Shown here one piece after another: positions 37,682 to 45,323 of a stretch of 64,000 nt of DNA (position 1 is the first letter of the stretch; each line of letters starts with the position of its first letter). Origin of the DNA: Streptomyces sp. MBT53 (GTDB lineage: Bacteria; Actinomycetota; Actinomycetes; Streptomycetales; Streptomycetaceae); NCBI RefSeq assembly GCF_016654115.1, contig NZ_JAEQAZ010000008.1:1-64000 (forward strand). The letters run 5' to 3'. A program made the position numbers and the translations under genes. The notes beneath the pieces are model-generated. The model was given only the letters and a program-made list of their open reading frames with translations. It was not told the origin of the DNA and did not search any database.

Positions 37682-38647
37682 TTGTTCTCGCCCGCGCATC
37701 ACCGAAGATCGCTGGTGGTCTCCTTGGCCGCTGTCGGCCTCTTACTGATGAGTGCCTGCGGTCTCGAATCGAGTGCCGCGCCCGCCGACGACGGGCCGAT
37801 CACACTCGGGTTCGTCAACGGCGGCAGTACCGAGTTCCACACGTGTCTGCAGGAGTCGATCGCGAACACGGCCAAGAGCAACTTCGCGAGGCTCGTCACG
37901 GCCGACTCGCATCAGGACGCCGCGCAGGAACTCTCCAACATCCAGACCATGATCACGCGCCGTGTCGACGCGATCATCGTGCAGACCGTCAACACCGACG
38001 CGCTCAAGAGCGACATCGCCAAGGCCAGGAAGGCGCACATTCCGATCTTCCTGACCTCGGTCAGCGCCGATCCGTCCGACATCCTCGGAGCCGTCGTCGT
38101 CGACCTGAAGGCGGTGGGCAGGCTCGACGCCGACTGGATCGAGGACGACGCCGCCGGTCGCCAGGTGCAGGTGGCCGTCATCGCGGGTGCGCCGGGCGCC
38201 GCCTCCGACCTGCTCGTCGGCGGATTCACCGAGGGACTGCCGGCGAACGCGAAGGTGGTCGCGAACCAGCCCGCCATGTTCGTCGCCGCGAAGGCGAAGA
38301 TCGTCGCCGAGGGCATGATCAAGGCGCATCCCGGTCTGGACTACGCCTTCGTCGCCAACGAGGAGATGGCGTTCGCCGCCCGCAAGGCGTTCGACGCGGC
38401 CGGCGCCAAGGACGTCAAGATCGTGACGGTCAACGGCACCGACGAGGCCCTCGCCGCCCTCAAGGACGGCCGCTTCGCCGCCACCGTCTCCAACTCGGCC
38501 AAGGACACCGGCGAACTGGCCGTCACCAACGTCATCAGCCTTCTCCGTAAGGAGAAGGTGGAGAAGATCGCCACGACCCCGGCCCGCCTGGTCACGAAGG
38601 CCAACGCGGACACCGCCCCGCTCTACTGTCCCTCCGACGGACAGTGA
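37682..38647 (+). CDS. Periplasmic-binding-protein lipoprotein (sugar-type), with a TTA codon
   Basis: Predicted 321 aa. Signal peptide with lipobox LLMSAC, then a type I periplasmic binding fold of the Peripla_BP_4 (ribose-type) group: ITLGFVNGGSTEFHTCLQES, IQTMITRRVDAIIVQTVNTDAL, VAVIAGAPGAASDLLVGGFTEGL, YAFVANEEMAFAARKAF. No ABC permease or ATPase is nearby, so the partner is elsewhere or it acts as a sensor. The start is TTG 37682 with AAAGG 9 nt before. Codon 21, in the signal peptide, is TTA (37742-37744); in Streptomyces this codon needs the bldA tRNA and ties expression to development. It is the only in-frame TTA I found in the window. Confidence 0.82.
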   Translation: MFSPAHHRRSLVVSLAAVGLLLMSACGLESSAAPADDGPITLGFVNGGSTEFHTCLQESIANTAKSNFARLVTADSHQDAAQELSNIQTMITRRVDAIIVQTVNTDALKSDIAKARKAHIPIFLTSVSADPSDILGAVVVDLKAVGRLDADWIEDDAAGRQVQVAVIAGAPGAASDLLVGGFTEGLPANAKVVANQPAMFVAAKAKIVAEGMIKAHPGLDYAFVANEEMAFAARKAFDAAGAKDVKIVTVNGTDEALAALKDGRFAATVSNSAKDTGELAVTNVISLLRKEKVEKIATTPARLVTKANADTAPLYCPSDGQ

Positions 38648-38665
38648 GCCGAGGCGGTAGCCGGA

Positions 38666-38702
38666 CTGTCACGTCGTAGACACTGTGTCTACGACGTGAC
38701 AG
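38666..38702. terminator. 17-bp perfect hairpin between convergent genes
   Basis: Arms 38666-38682 and 38686-38702 are perfectly complementary with a 3-nt CTG loop. It covers the stop codon (38689-38691) and last codons of the rhodanese gene. No T tract follows on either strand, but it is the only candidate bidirectional terminator here. Confidence 0.8.
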
Positions 38703-39090
38703 GGAGTCCCGCCGCCTTCCAGGCCTGGAAACCGCCGACCAGGTCCGTCGCGCGGTGCAGGCCCAGTCGGTGCAGGGACTCGGCGGCCAGGCTGGAGGCG
38801 TAGCCCTCGTTGCAGATCACCACGACGCGCAGGTCGTGGCCGGTGGCCTCGGGGGCGCGGTGGCTGCCTTGGGGGTCGAGGCGCCACTCCAGTTCGTTGC
38901 GTTCGACGACCAGGGCGCCGGGGATGAGACCGTCCCGCTCGCGCAGGGCCGCGTAGCGGATGTCGACCAGGAGAGCCGTACCGTCGCGGGCGGCGTCGTG
39001 CGCCTCCTGGGCGTCGATCCGCCGGTAGTCCGCGCGGACCCGCTCCAGCAACTCGTCTATGCCGGGCGGTTGTTCGCGTACGGCACTCAC
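38689..39090 (-). CDS. Rhodanese-domain protein
   Basis: Predicted 133 aa, a single rhodanese domain with DIRYAALRERDGLIPGALVV (seen as DIRYAALRERDG and IPGALVV) and the active-site loop beginning ICNEGYASS, where the Cys would carry the persulfide. GTG 39090 overlaps the stop of the cysteine dioxygenase gene as GTGA, so the two are coupled. It probably handles sulfane sulfur or thiosulfate arising from cysteine breakdown. Confidence 0.9.
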   Translation of the reverse strand: MSAVREQPPGIDELLERVRADYRRIDAQEAHDAARDGTALLVDIRYAALRERDGLIPGALVVERNELEWRLDPQGSHRAPEATGHDLRVVVICNEGYASSLAAESLHRLGLHRATDLVGGFQAWKAAGLPVTS

Positions 39091-39626
39091 TGCCAGTCCT
39101 CCGGGCGCTCGACCTGCTCCAGGCGCAGCACGGGGCCGGTGCGGCTGTAGCGGCGGATCTGCGGCAGCGGCGGGTAGTAGGCGTGGACGGAGATCGCGTG
39201 CTCTTCGGTGGACTCGTTGAGCACCTCGTGGACGTGGTGGTGGCCGAAGGCGCGGCCCTTGCCGGTCGGCAGCCGCCGCTCGCGGTCCACGCCCTCCTCC
39301 AGTTCGAGGGTCTTCCAGCCGTGGCTCGGGAGCCGCGCGGCGAGCGAGTTCTCCTTGAGCTCGCCGGCGGCGGTGAGGAAGGCGCCCACCGAGTCGGCGT
39401 GGTCGTGCCAGCCCGTTCCGCTGCCGGGCGGCCAGCCGATCAGCCAGGCCTCGCTGCCGCCGGGCCCTTCGAGCCGCACCCAGGTGCGGCCCTCGGGGTC
39501 GAGGGGGAGCGAGGCGACGAGTTCGGCGTCGGCTGCCGTACGCCGTACGAAGTCGAGCAGGTCCGCGTGCGTCGGAGCCGGGGCGGGCGCGGCGGGGGAC
39601 GCCGAGGCAGAGGGGGAGACAGACAC
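39087..39626 (-). CDS. Cysteine dioxygenase (cupin)
   Basis: Predicted 179 aa. Type I cysteine dioxygenase pattern: the first cupin motif GWHDHADSVGAF supplies two iron-binding histidines and the second (GHHHVHEVLN, HAISVHAYYPPL) a third. It oxidises cysteine to cysteine sulfinate. GTG 39626 is chosen because AGGACGG lies 5 nt before it. First gene of a two-gene operon with rhodanese, preceded by a cysteine-rich leader peptide gene. Confidence 0.9.
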   Translation of the reverse strand: MSVSPSASASPAAPAPAPTHADLLDFVRRTAADAELVASLPLDPEGRTWVRLEGPGGSEAWLIGWPPGSGTGWHDHADSVGAFLTAAGELKENSLAARLPSHGWKTLELEEGVDRERRLPTGKGRAFGHHHVHEVLNESTEEHAISVHAYYPPLPQIRRYSRTGPVLRLEQVERPEDWQ

Positions 39627-39705
39627 GTGCACCGTCCTGATGAGTGTTCGCGAGGGCACGCGCGGACCCACAGAAAGGGCGCGCGCGAGTGAGAGAGATG
39701 CGAAT

Positions 39706-39792
39706 TCAGCAGGAGACGTGACAGACACAGCCCACGTAGCGGACGAGGTCCAGATGGACCTTCCGCCAGAGGTGGACAGAGGTGTCGGTCAT
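39706..39792 (-). CDS. Cysteine-rich leader peptide (probable attenuator)
   Basis: A 28-residue reading frame beginning MTDTSVHLWRKVHLDLVR and ending CVCHVSC, with three cysteines in the last seven residues. The VHLDLVR core matches the short leader peptides found upstream of sulfur genes in Streptomyces. It lies 79 nt before the cysteine dioxygenase start. Cysteine scarcity would stall ribosomes at the terminal Cys codons and alter folding of the following GC-rich RNA, where CGCGCG-type segments at about 39663-39689 can pair. TTGACC and TGTACT promoter boxes place the transcription start at or next to its ATG, so it is probably leaderless. Confidence 0.75.
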   Translation of the reverse strand: MTDTSVHLWRKVHLDLVRYVGCVCHVSC

Positions 39793-39799
39793 GATCCGG

Positions 39800-39828
39800 A
39801 GTACAGCACGACGGTGCGTGCGGGTCAA
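39800..39828 (-). promoter_or_regulatory. Promoter of the leader peptide-cysteine dioxygenase-rhodanese operon
   Basis: Read on the minus strand: TTGACC (39828-39823), a 17-bp spacer, then TGTACT (39805-39800). The ATG of the leader peptide at 39792 is 7 nt after the -10, so the transcript should start with or right next to it. Confidence 0.65.
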
Positions 39829-39866
39829 CTCAGCGTCACTATGTGGACAGTTGCTGTACGGAGGCC

Positions 39867-41516
39867 TCAGCGTGAGCCGGCCGTGGCCTCCGTCTTCGCC
39901 GGGCCGCCCAGGGTCGCTTCGGCCGCCGCGTACAGGTCGGCCGGCCGCACCCCGCTCAGAGCGGTGACCAGGTGTCCGTCGGGCCGTACGAGCAGGACCG
40001 TGTGGGCGGCGGCGCCCGGGTAGCTCTCGGCGACCAGCAGTTCGGCCGGGTGCGGCAGCGCCGTCACCGCGGCCGCCAGGCGTGGCATGACGCCGGCGGT
40101 CACCCAGTGCTTTCGCTCCCACACGCCGGTGCCCGGTGCGACCAGGACGACCAGCAGGGCACCGCGCCCGAGGCGGTCCCGCAGCCGTACGAAGGAGCCG
40201 TCCTCCGCGGTGACCCGGACATCGGTGACCGGCGCACCGGGCGGGGTGCCGACGGGGACCTCGCCCTCGATGTGCCGGGGCGCGAGCGGCGAGTCGGCGT
40301 ACGCCCCCGGCGCACCGAGCGCGCCGCGCCCCAAGTGACCGTCCGTGAGCAGCGAGTCGTGGCCGCGGGCCGAGCCGGGCACGACCGCGCGCAGCCCGGC
40401 ACCGCCGCGCACCAACGGCAGCGCCTGGTCGGCGGCGCGCAGCCGGGCCGCGACGACCGCCCGCCGTTCCGCCTGATAGCTGTCGAGCAGCGCCTCGTGC
40501 GGCCCGTGGTGCCAGGCCAGTGCCAGTTTCCAGGCGAGGTTGTCGGCGTCCCGCAGCCCCTCGTCCAGCCCCTGCGTACCGAGCGCGCCCAGCAGATGCG
40601 CCGCGTCCCCGGCGAGAAACACCCGCCCCACCCGCCACCGGCGCGCAAGCCGGTGGTGCACGGTGTGCACACCGGTGTCGAGCAGTTCGTACGGCGGTGT
40701 CGGCCCCTCGGTCCAGCCCGCGAGGGTCTCCCGGATACGGGTGAGCAGCAGCTCGGGCGTGACCAGGTCCTTGCCCGGCGGCAGCAGCCAGTCCAGGCGC
40801 CACACACCGTCCGGGAGAGGGCGCCCGGTGACCTCCCCGGCCGAGGGTCCGGACGTCCGCCACGGCGGCACCCGGTGCAACAACGCCTGGTCGGGCCACG
40901 GAAGTTCCGTGCGCAGCGCGGCCACGGCGTGTCGCTCCACCGCCGTACGGCCGGGGAAGCGGATGTCCAGGAGCTTGCGCACGGTGGAGCGCGGGCCGTC
41001 GCAGCCGACCAGGTAACTGCCGCGCCACCAGGTGCCCTTGGGGCCACGGGTGTGGGCGGTGACGCCCGAGGATTCCTGTTCGACCGCGTCGAGGCGGTTG
41101 TCCACGGCGAGTTTCACCAGCCGCTCGCCCGCGAGGGCCTGGCGCAGGGCGCCGGTCAGCACGTGCTGGGCGATGTGCAGAGGGCCGGTGATCTCTTCCT
41201 TGCCCTCGGGGCCCGCCGTGCCGAGGGCGCCCTCCGCGTCGTCACCCTGCGCGTCGAACCTGACCTCGCGCATCACCTGCTTGCGCCGCATCGACCGCCA
41301 TCCGGCCCAACGGAAACCGGCTTCGGAGAGCGGGAATCCCGTCAGGCGCTCGATGAGCGCGGCGGTGTCCTCGCGCAGTACCACCGTCCGCGCGAGCCGT
41401 TGTTCGTCCTTGCCCGGCCCCTCGTCGAGGATCACCGAGGGGACCTCCTGGCGGGCCAGCGCAAGGGCGAGCGTGAGTCCCACGGGACCTGATCCGACGA
41501 TGATCACCGGGTCCAT
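39867..41516 (-). CDS. FAD-dependent aromatic-type monooxygenase
   Basis: Predicted 549 aa. PHBH-fold flavoprotein: N-terminal dinucleotide motif VIIVGSGPVGLTLALALAR, a DG-type motif in YLVGCDGPRSTVR, and the GD motif FLAGDAAHLLGALGTQGLDEG (FLAGDAAH and GTQGLDEGLRDA). A C-terminal thioredoxin-like domain (about 420-535) is typical of the phenol and polyketide hydroxylase branch. It should hydroxylate an aromatic substrate with NAD(P)H and oxygen; the substrate is unknown and no biosynthetic cluster is adjacent. ATG 41516 follows GGCAGGGGG. Adjacent genes on the same strand are separated by 74 and 171 nt. Confidence 0.87.
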   Translation of the reverse strand: MDPVIIVGSGPVGLTLALALARQEVPSVILDEGPGKDEQRLARTVVLREDTAALIERLTGFPLSEAGFRWAGWRSMRRKQVMREVRFDAQGDDAEGALGTAGPEGKEEITGPLHIAQHVLTGALRQALAGERLVKLAVDNRLDAVEQESSGVTAHTRGPKGTWWRGSYLVGCDGPRSTVRKLLDIRFPGRTAVERHAVAALRTELPWPDQALLHRVPPWRTSGPSAGEVTGRPLPDGVWRLDWLLPPGKDLVTPELLLTRIRETLAGWTEGPTPPYELLDTGVHTVHHRLARRWRVGRVFLAGDAAHLLGALGTQGLDEGLRDADNLAWKLALAWHHGPHEALLDSYQAERRAVVAARLRAADQALPLVRGGAGLRAVVPGSARGHDSLLTDGHLGRGALGAPGAYADSPLAPRHIEGEVPVGTPPGAPVTDVRVTAEDGSFVRLRDRLGRGALLVVLVAPGTGVWERKHWVTAGVMPRLAAAVTALPHPAELLVAESYPGAAAHTVLLVRPDGHLVTALSGVRPADLYAAAEATLGGPAKTEATAGSR

Positions 41517-41687
41517 GGCGCGCTGCCCCCTGCCCGCAGTGGTGTCCTGAGGGACGTATGGAAACGGGCAGTTGGAGCGGGGTGCACGATCACAGAACGT
41601 ATGCAACCCATTGCCGGTGCTTGCGTCAAGTGACGGAGGCGATGGCGGTCACCCCGCCCTGTTTCGCGGTCGATCCGGGTCGTGGGC

Positions 41688-42317
41688 CTACGCCGCGCAG
41701 GCCGTCATACCGCGTGCGAGCCAAGCGACGTGAGCGGCGTGAACACGATTGGCGACGTTGAGTTTGGAGCGGATGGACCGGACGTGGTCTTTCACGGTTT
41801 CGGGGCTGATGGAGAGGCTGGTTGCGATCTCCCGGTTCGACATTCCGTGACCGAGGAGCTGCAGCACCTCCTGTTCTCTGCCGCTCAGGCGGTTGACGTT
41901 TTCCCGGGCGGATTTCTCCTGCGGTGTCATGGACGCGGAGTCGAGGTACTCGCCGATCATCGATTCGGAGATTTCCGGTGACAACGCGCGGCAGCCGCTC
42001 AGGATTGCCGGAATGGCCCATGAGATATGATGCGCGGCGGTCTCCTGGAAGAGGACTCCGGCCGCACCCATCATCAGTACATGTCGAATATCTCCCGCCT
42101 GGAGCTGCTCGACCACGATCAGCACCGGTATTTCCGGAAAGGTTTTTTCGGCGAGTTTCAGGAATTCGGTGGAGTCGTGCCCCTGGATGTGGCCGGTGAT
42201 GATGATGTCCGGCCTTCGTCCGCTCTCGATCTCGACGTCCAGTGATGATTGAGTCTCCAACGCGGCGAGAAGGCTCGCCCGGAAGGAACTCCTGTCATCG
42301 ACTATCTCAATTCGCAT
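41688..42317 (-). CDS. Orphan LuxR/NarL-type regulator with a degenerate receiver
   Basis: Predicted 209 aa. Residues 1-120 fold as a receiver by pattern (MRIEIVDD, PDIIITGHIQGHD, GAAGVLFQE), but the phospho-acceptor Asp is replaced by Gly42, the conserved Thr/Ser is Val and the conserved Lys is Gln. Residues 140-205 are a GerE/LuxR helix-turn-helix (LSGREQEVLQLLGHGMSNREI, in two parts: LSGREQEVLQLL and GMSNREIATSLSIS; VKDHVRSIRSKL). No histidine kinase is adjacent. Phosphorylation control is therefore unlikely; ligand or partner control is the inference. It is divergent from two genes for small secreted proteins. Confidence 0.88.
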   Translation of the reverse strand: MRIEIVDDRSSFRASLLAALETQSSLDVEIESGRRPDIIITGHIQGHDSTEFLKLAEKTFPEIPVLIVVEQLQAGDIRHVLMMGAAGVLFQETAAHHISWAIPAILSGCRALSPEISESMIGEYLDSASMTPQEKSARENVNRLSGREQEVLQLLGHGMSNREIATSLSISPETVKDHVRSIRSKLNVANRVHAAHVAWLARGMTACAA

Positions 42318-42640
42318 TTCGCTCCCCCGGTCGGCCTTCTGTGATTTGCGTAATGCTGGGGTCTGGCCGCGTGGTCAAGGCGGCCAAGTTTGCTTCATTT
42401 TTTCCCGGGGCCGGTCGGGCGTCAAGCTTTCCATGTCTTCATGTCGGACGATCTGAGGTTTTCTTGAGGTGTGCCAATGACCGTCGTGGGTCGAGTGTCA
42501 CGAATGTCCGATTCCGTACCCCCTGGGAAGGGGATATCGGAGGACAGGTCGCCCGGGGTGTAATGAGCCATCACTGCGCCGGTGCGGCGAAGTGAATCCA
42601 CTCGAAATGGAAAACCGTCCCCCTGGAAGGGTGAAGAGGG
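42318..42640. other. Divergent intergenic region, AT-richer than surroundings
   Basis: No gene seen in these 323 nt. The base composition is visibly less GC-rich (for example TTTGCTTCATTTTTTCCC at 42389-42406) than the core chromosome. CCCCCTGGGAAGGGG around 42520-42535 could form a small hairpin. It should hold the promoters of the LuxR-type gene and of the secreted-protein genes, but I cannot assign -35/-10 boxes with confidence. Confidence 0.5.
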
Positions 42641-43081
42641 ATGCAGTTGTCAGTCCCGCGGCGTCGGCCGTTCAACTCCTTGGCCAAGCGCGGTTCGGTC
42701 GTGCTCGCCGGCGCCGTGCTGGCTTCTTCGGCCGCCATGCTCACCGCGACCCCGGCGGCCGCGGCCGGTTGCGGAGCACCGCAACTCCGTGTCTGGTACG
42801 ACTCGGACCAGTTCGGAACGTACCTGAAGGCCTGGTTCAGGACTCGCCCCGGCTGCACCGCAAAAGTGTATTCCCTGCGGGGATACATCTACTGCACCAA
42901 CCCGACCAAGAAGGTCTACGAAAAAGTGACCTCGGGAACGGCGCCCGTGGAGACGGAGACGAAAACACTGCCCGCCAAGAACAAATGCAAGTCGTTCTCG
43001 GCGACCGCCAAGATAATTTACTACCCCGACACGGACTTCAGTGACTCGTGGACCTGGAAGTGGGGTGACTATCCGGCGTGA
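42641..43081 (+). CDS. Small secreted protein A, unknown family
   Basis: Predicted 146 aa. Basic N-region, hydrophobic core and an Ala-rich cleavage region (ATPAAAAG) form a signal peptide ending near residue 42. The mature part has four cysteines (44, 72, 85, 116), many Tyr/Trp and Lys, and ends in SDSWTWKWGDYPA, consistent with a small disulfide-linked extracellular domain. GAAGAGGG precedes ATG 42641. I do not recognise a family. It is followed after 61 nt by a second secreted protein and is divergent from the pseudo-receiver regulator. Confidence 0.8.
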   Translation: MQLSVPRRRPFNSLAKRGSVVLAGAVLASSAAMLTATPAAAAGCGAPQLRVWYDSDQFGTYLKAWFRTRPGCTAKVYSLRGYIYCTNPTKKVYEKVTSGTAPVETETKTLPAKNKCKSFSATAKIIYYPDTDFSDSWTWKWGDYPA

Positions 43082-43142
43082 CCCGGCGATGGGTGGTCGC
43101 CGCACCGGTGACGCATCTTCAATGACGATCGAGGAGTAATCG

Positions 43143-43586
43143 ATGTCCTTCACATATCGCGGGGCATGCATGAGGATGACGGTCCTTGGTGCGGCTCTGG
43201 CAGTCATGACGGGGGCCCTCGCTGCGGCGCCCGCTTCGGCCGACGACGCCGATGCCGTCTACCTCGGAACACGCTCGGGTGATATCGACGTTCTCGGCGG
43301 CGGGTACAAGTGGCACTACTCGGACAAGCAGTACCGCAGCCTGATGTTGAGCAACACCCGGAACCACTACATTCACGTGACCTACAAAGGGTGCAAGAAA
43401 TGGCGGGTGCGTGTTTCCGCCCCGCACCCCGAAGGCGGCTACACGGACGACTCCACGACCGTGGAGGGATGCAACAAGACGGCCGTGGTGAGCATCATCG
43501 GCAAACTGCACGCCAATGCCACTCTCGCCATCTATCTCCCGGTGTCCGGTGACACCAGGAGCGTCGCGGTCACGCCCATCAACTGA
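43143..43586 (+). CDS. Small secreted protein B, unknown family
   Basis: Predicted 147 aa. Signal peptide with cleavage after APASA (about residue 33). The mature domain of about 114 residues has two cysteines (84 and 110), one likely disulfide, and an alternating hydrophobic pattern suggesting beta structure (HYIHVTYKGCKKWRVRVSA, TAVVSIIGKLHANATLAIYL in parts). GAGGAG lies 8 nt before ATG 43143; an internal ATG at 43170 is an alternative. No similarity to protein A is evident by eye. A strong terminator follows. Confidence 0.8.
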   Translation: MSFTYRGACMRMTVLGAALAVMTGALAAAPASADDADAVYLGTRSGDIDVLGGGYKWHYSDKQYRSLMLSNTRNHYIHVTYKGCKKWRVRVSAPHPEGGYTDDSTTVEGCNKTAVVSIIGKLHANATLAIYLPVSGDTRSVAVTPIN

Positions 43587-43613
43587 TCGACCAGGAATGC
43601 TTCGGTGAACGGA

Positions 43614-43648
43614 CGAGGGGTGGTGCGACATACACGCACCACCCCTCG
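43614..43648. terminator. 14-bp bidirectional terminator
   Basis: CGAGGGGTGGTGCG at 43614-43627 pairs perfectly with 43635-43648 around a 7-nt loop. It lies between convergent stops at 43586 (secreted protein B) and 43680 (gluD). Confidence 0.85.
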
Positions 43649-43679
43649 CGGGAAACCCGGTAATTCCCTGGACCTGCGC

Positions 43680-44585
43680 CTAGTCCTTGCCGCCCGGCTC
43701 GACCGGCGGAGCGTGGCCCACGGTCTCGAGATCCTCCAGCATTTCCACACCGACCACGGCGCCCGTGCTCTTCTTGCTGCGCCGGAGCCTGCCCTCCAGC
43801 CAGCTCGCGAAGGTCGTGAGGGAGAAGTTGATCAGGATGAAGATCACGGCCACCACCGTGAAGCTGGCGATGGTGTTGCCGTAGTAGCCGATCATCGTGT
43901 TGGCCGATGCGAGCAGTTCGGAGAACGTGAGCACCGCGCCGCCGAGGGCGGTGTCCTTCACGATCACGACGAGCTGGCTGACGAGGGCCGGGAGCATCAC
44001 GGTGACCGACTGCGGCAGCAGGATCAGCCGCATCACCTGGCCCTTGCGCAGACCGACCGCCATCGCCGCCTCGGTCTGGCCCTTCGGCAGGGCCAGAATG
44101 CCGGCCCGGACGATCTCCGCGAGGACCGAGGCGTTGTACAGCACGAGTCCCGTGACGACCGCGTACAGCGGACGGTCGTCCGAGCTGACGTTCGTGTACT
44201 TGGCGAACAGGGCGAGCCCGAAGATCATCAGGACCAGCACCGGGATGGCGCGGAAGAACTCCACGACGATCGAGGCCGGTACGCGGACCCAGACGTGGTC
44301 CGAGAGCCGGGCGATACCGAGGACGGCACCGAGCGGCAGCGCGATGATCATGCTGAGCGCCGCGGCCTTCAGGGTGTTCTGCAGCCCGGGCCAGATGTAC
44401 GTGGACCAGGCCTCGGTGCTGGAGAAGAACGGCTTCCACAGCACCCAGTCGAGTTGGCCCTTGTCGTCGAGCTTGCTGTACACCCACCACAGCACCGCTG
44501 CCAGGGCGGCGAGGAAGACCGCTGTGTAGAGGACGTTCCGCCGCTTGGCGCTCGGCCCCTGGGCGTCGTAGAGAACGGAAGTCAT
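43680..44585 (-). CDS. gluD: Glutamate ABC transporter permease GluD
   Basis: Predicted 301 aa. His/Glu/Gln-type amino acid ABC permease: several membrane helices and the EAA loop (EIVRAGILALPKGQTEAAMAVGL). A charged C-terminal tail of about 45 residues ends the protein. Its ATG at 44585 overlaps the gluC stop as ATGA. Last gene of gluABCD. Confidence 0.93.
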   Translation of the reverse strand: MTSVLYDAQGPSAKRRNVLYTAVFLAALAAVLWWVYSKLDDKGQLDWVLWKPFFSSTEAWSTYIWPGLQNTLKAAALSMIIALPLGAVLGIARLSDHVWVRVPASIVVEFFRAIPVLVLMIFGLALFAKYTNVSSDDRPLYAVVTGLVLYNASVLAEIVRAGILALPKGQTEAAMAVGLRKGQVMRLILLPQSVTVMLPALVSQLVVIVKDTALGGAVLTFSELLASANTMIGYYGNTIASFTVVAVIFILINFSLTTFASWLEGRLRRSKKSTGAVVGVEMLEDLETVGHAPPVEPGGKD

Positions 44586-45247
44586 CGCTTCACCGCCACC
44601 TTCTTGCCCACCCAGCCGAGGATCAGGCCGGTCGGCAGCGTGAGGATCACGAAGCCCAGCGCGAAGATCGAGGCGATCGGGATGAGCTGGGCCTCCTTCT
44701 CGACCATCGTCTTCATCAGGGCCGCCGCCTCGGCGACGCCGATCGCGGCGGCCACCGTGGTGTTCTTGGTGAGCGCGATCAGAACGTTCGTCAGCGGGCC
44801 GACCGCCGAGCGGAACGCCTGCGGCAGCACGACGAGCCGGAGCACCTGGGTGAAGCTGAGGCCGATCGCACGGGCCGCCTCCGCCTGTCCGACCGGCACC
44901 GTGTTGATGCCGGCCCGCAGCGCCTCGCACACGAAGGCCGAGGTGTAGGCGGTCAGACCGAGCACGGCGAGCCGGAAGTTGATCGACTCGAACCTCTCCG
45001 CACCGAGGTTGATCCCCAGGGTCTGACTCAGTCCCAGTGAGGTGAACAGGATGATCACGGTCAAAGGGATGTTCCGCACGATGTTCACGTAGGCGGTGGC
45101 GAAACCGCGCATCAGAGGTACCGGGCCGACGCGCATCGCCGTCAGCAGGGTTCCCCACACCAGGGAGCCGACGCCGGCGAGCAGGGTGAGCTGCACCGTC
45201 GTCCAGAAGGCCCCGAGTAGGTCGTAACCATCAAGAAAGTCGAACAC
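44582..45247 (-). CDS. gluC: Glutamate ABC transporter permease GluC
   Basis: Predicted 221 aa, the shorter permease, with EAA loop ALRAGINTVPVGQAEAARAIGL (seen as ALRAGINTVPVGQAEA) and about five membrane helices. GTG start at 45247 with only a weak GGGAAA upstream. It pairs with GluD to form the membrane channel. It lies 76 nt after gluB. Confidence 0.93.
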   Translation of the reverse strand: MFDFLDGYDLLGAFWTTVQLTLLAGVGSLVWGTLLTAMRVGPVPLMRGFATAYVNIVRNIPLTVIILFTSLGLSQTLGINLGAERFESINFRLAVLGLTAYTSAFVCEALRAGINTVPVGQAEAARAIGLSFTQVLRLVVLPQAFRSAVGPLTNVLIALTKNTTVAAAIGVAEAAALMKTMVEKEAQLIPIASIFALGFVILTLPTGLILGWVGKKVAVKR

Positions 45248-45323
45248 GATTTCCCGCGCTTCCGCGTGTAGGGATGCCTCGGCGCGCCGTCCCCCGTGGG
45301 CGGCGCACCCGTCAGGCGTTGCT

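Noticed and set aside
43605..44948. Plus-strand open frame opposite gluD
   Set aside because: It has no start signal, its His/Asp/Arg-rich product is typical of antisense shadow frames, and it covers a well-supported permease gene.
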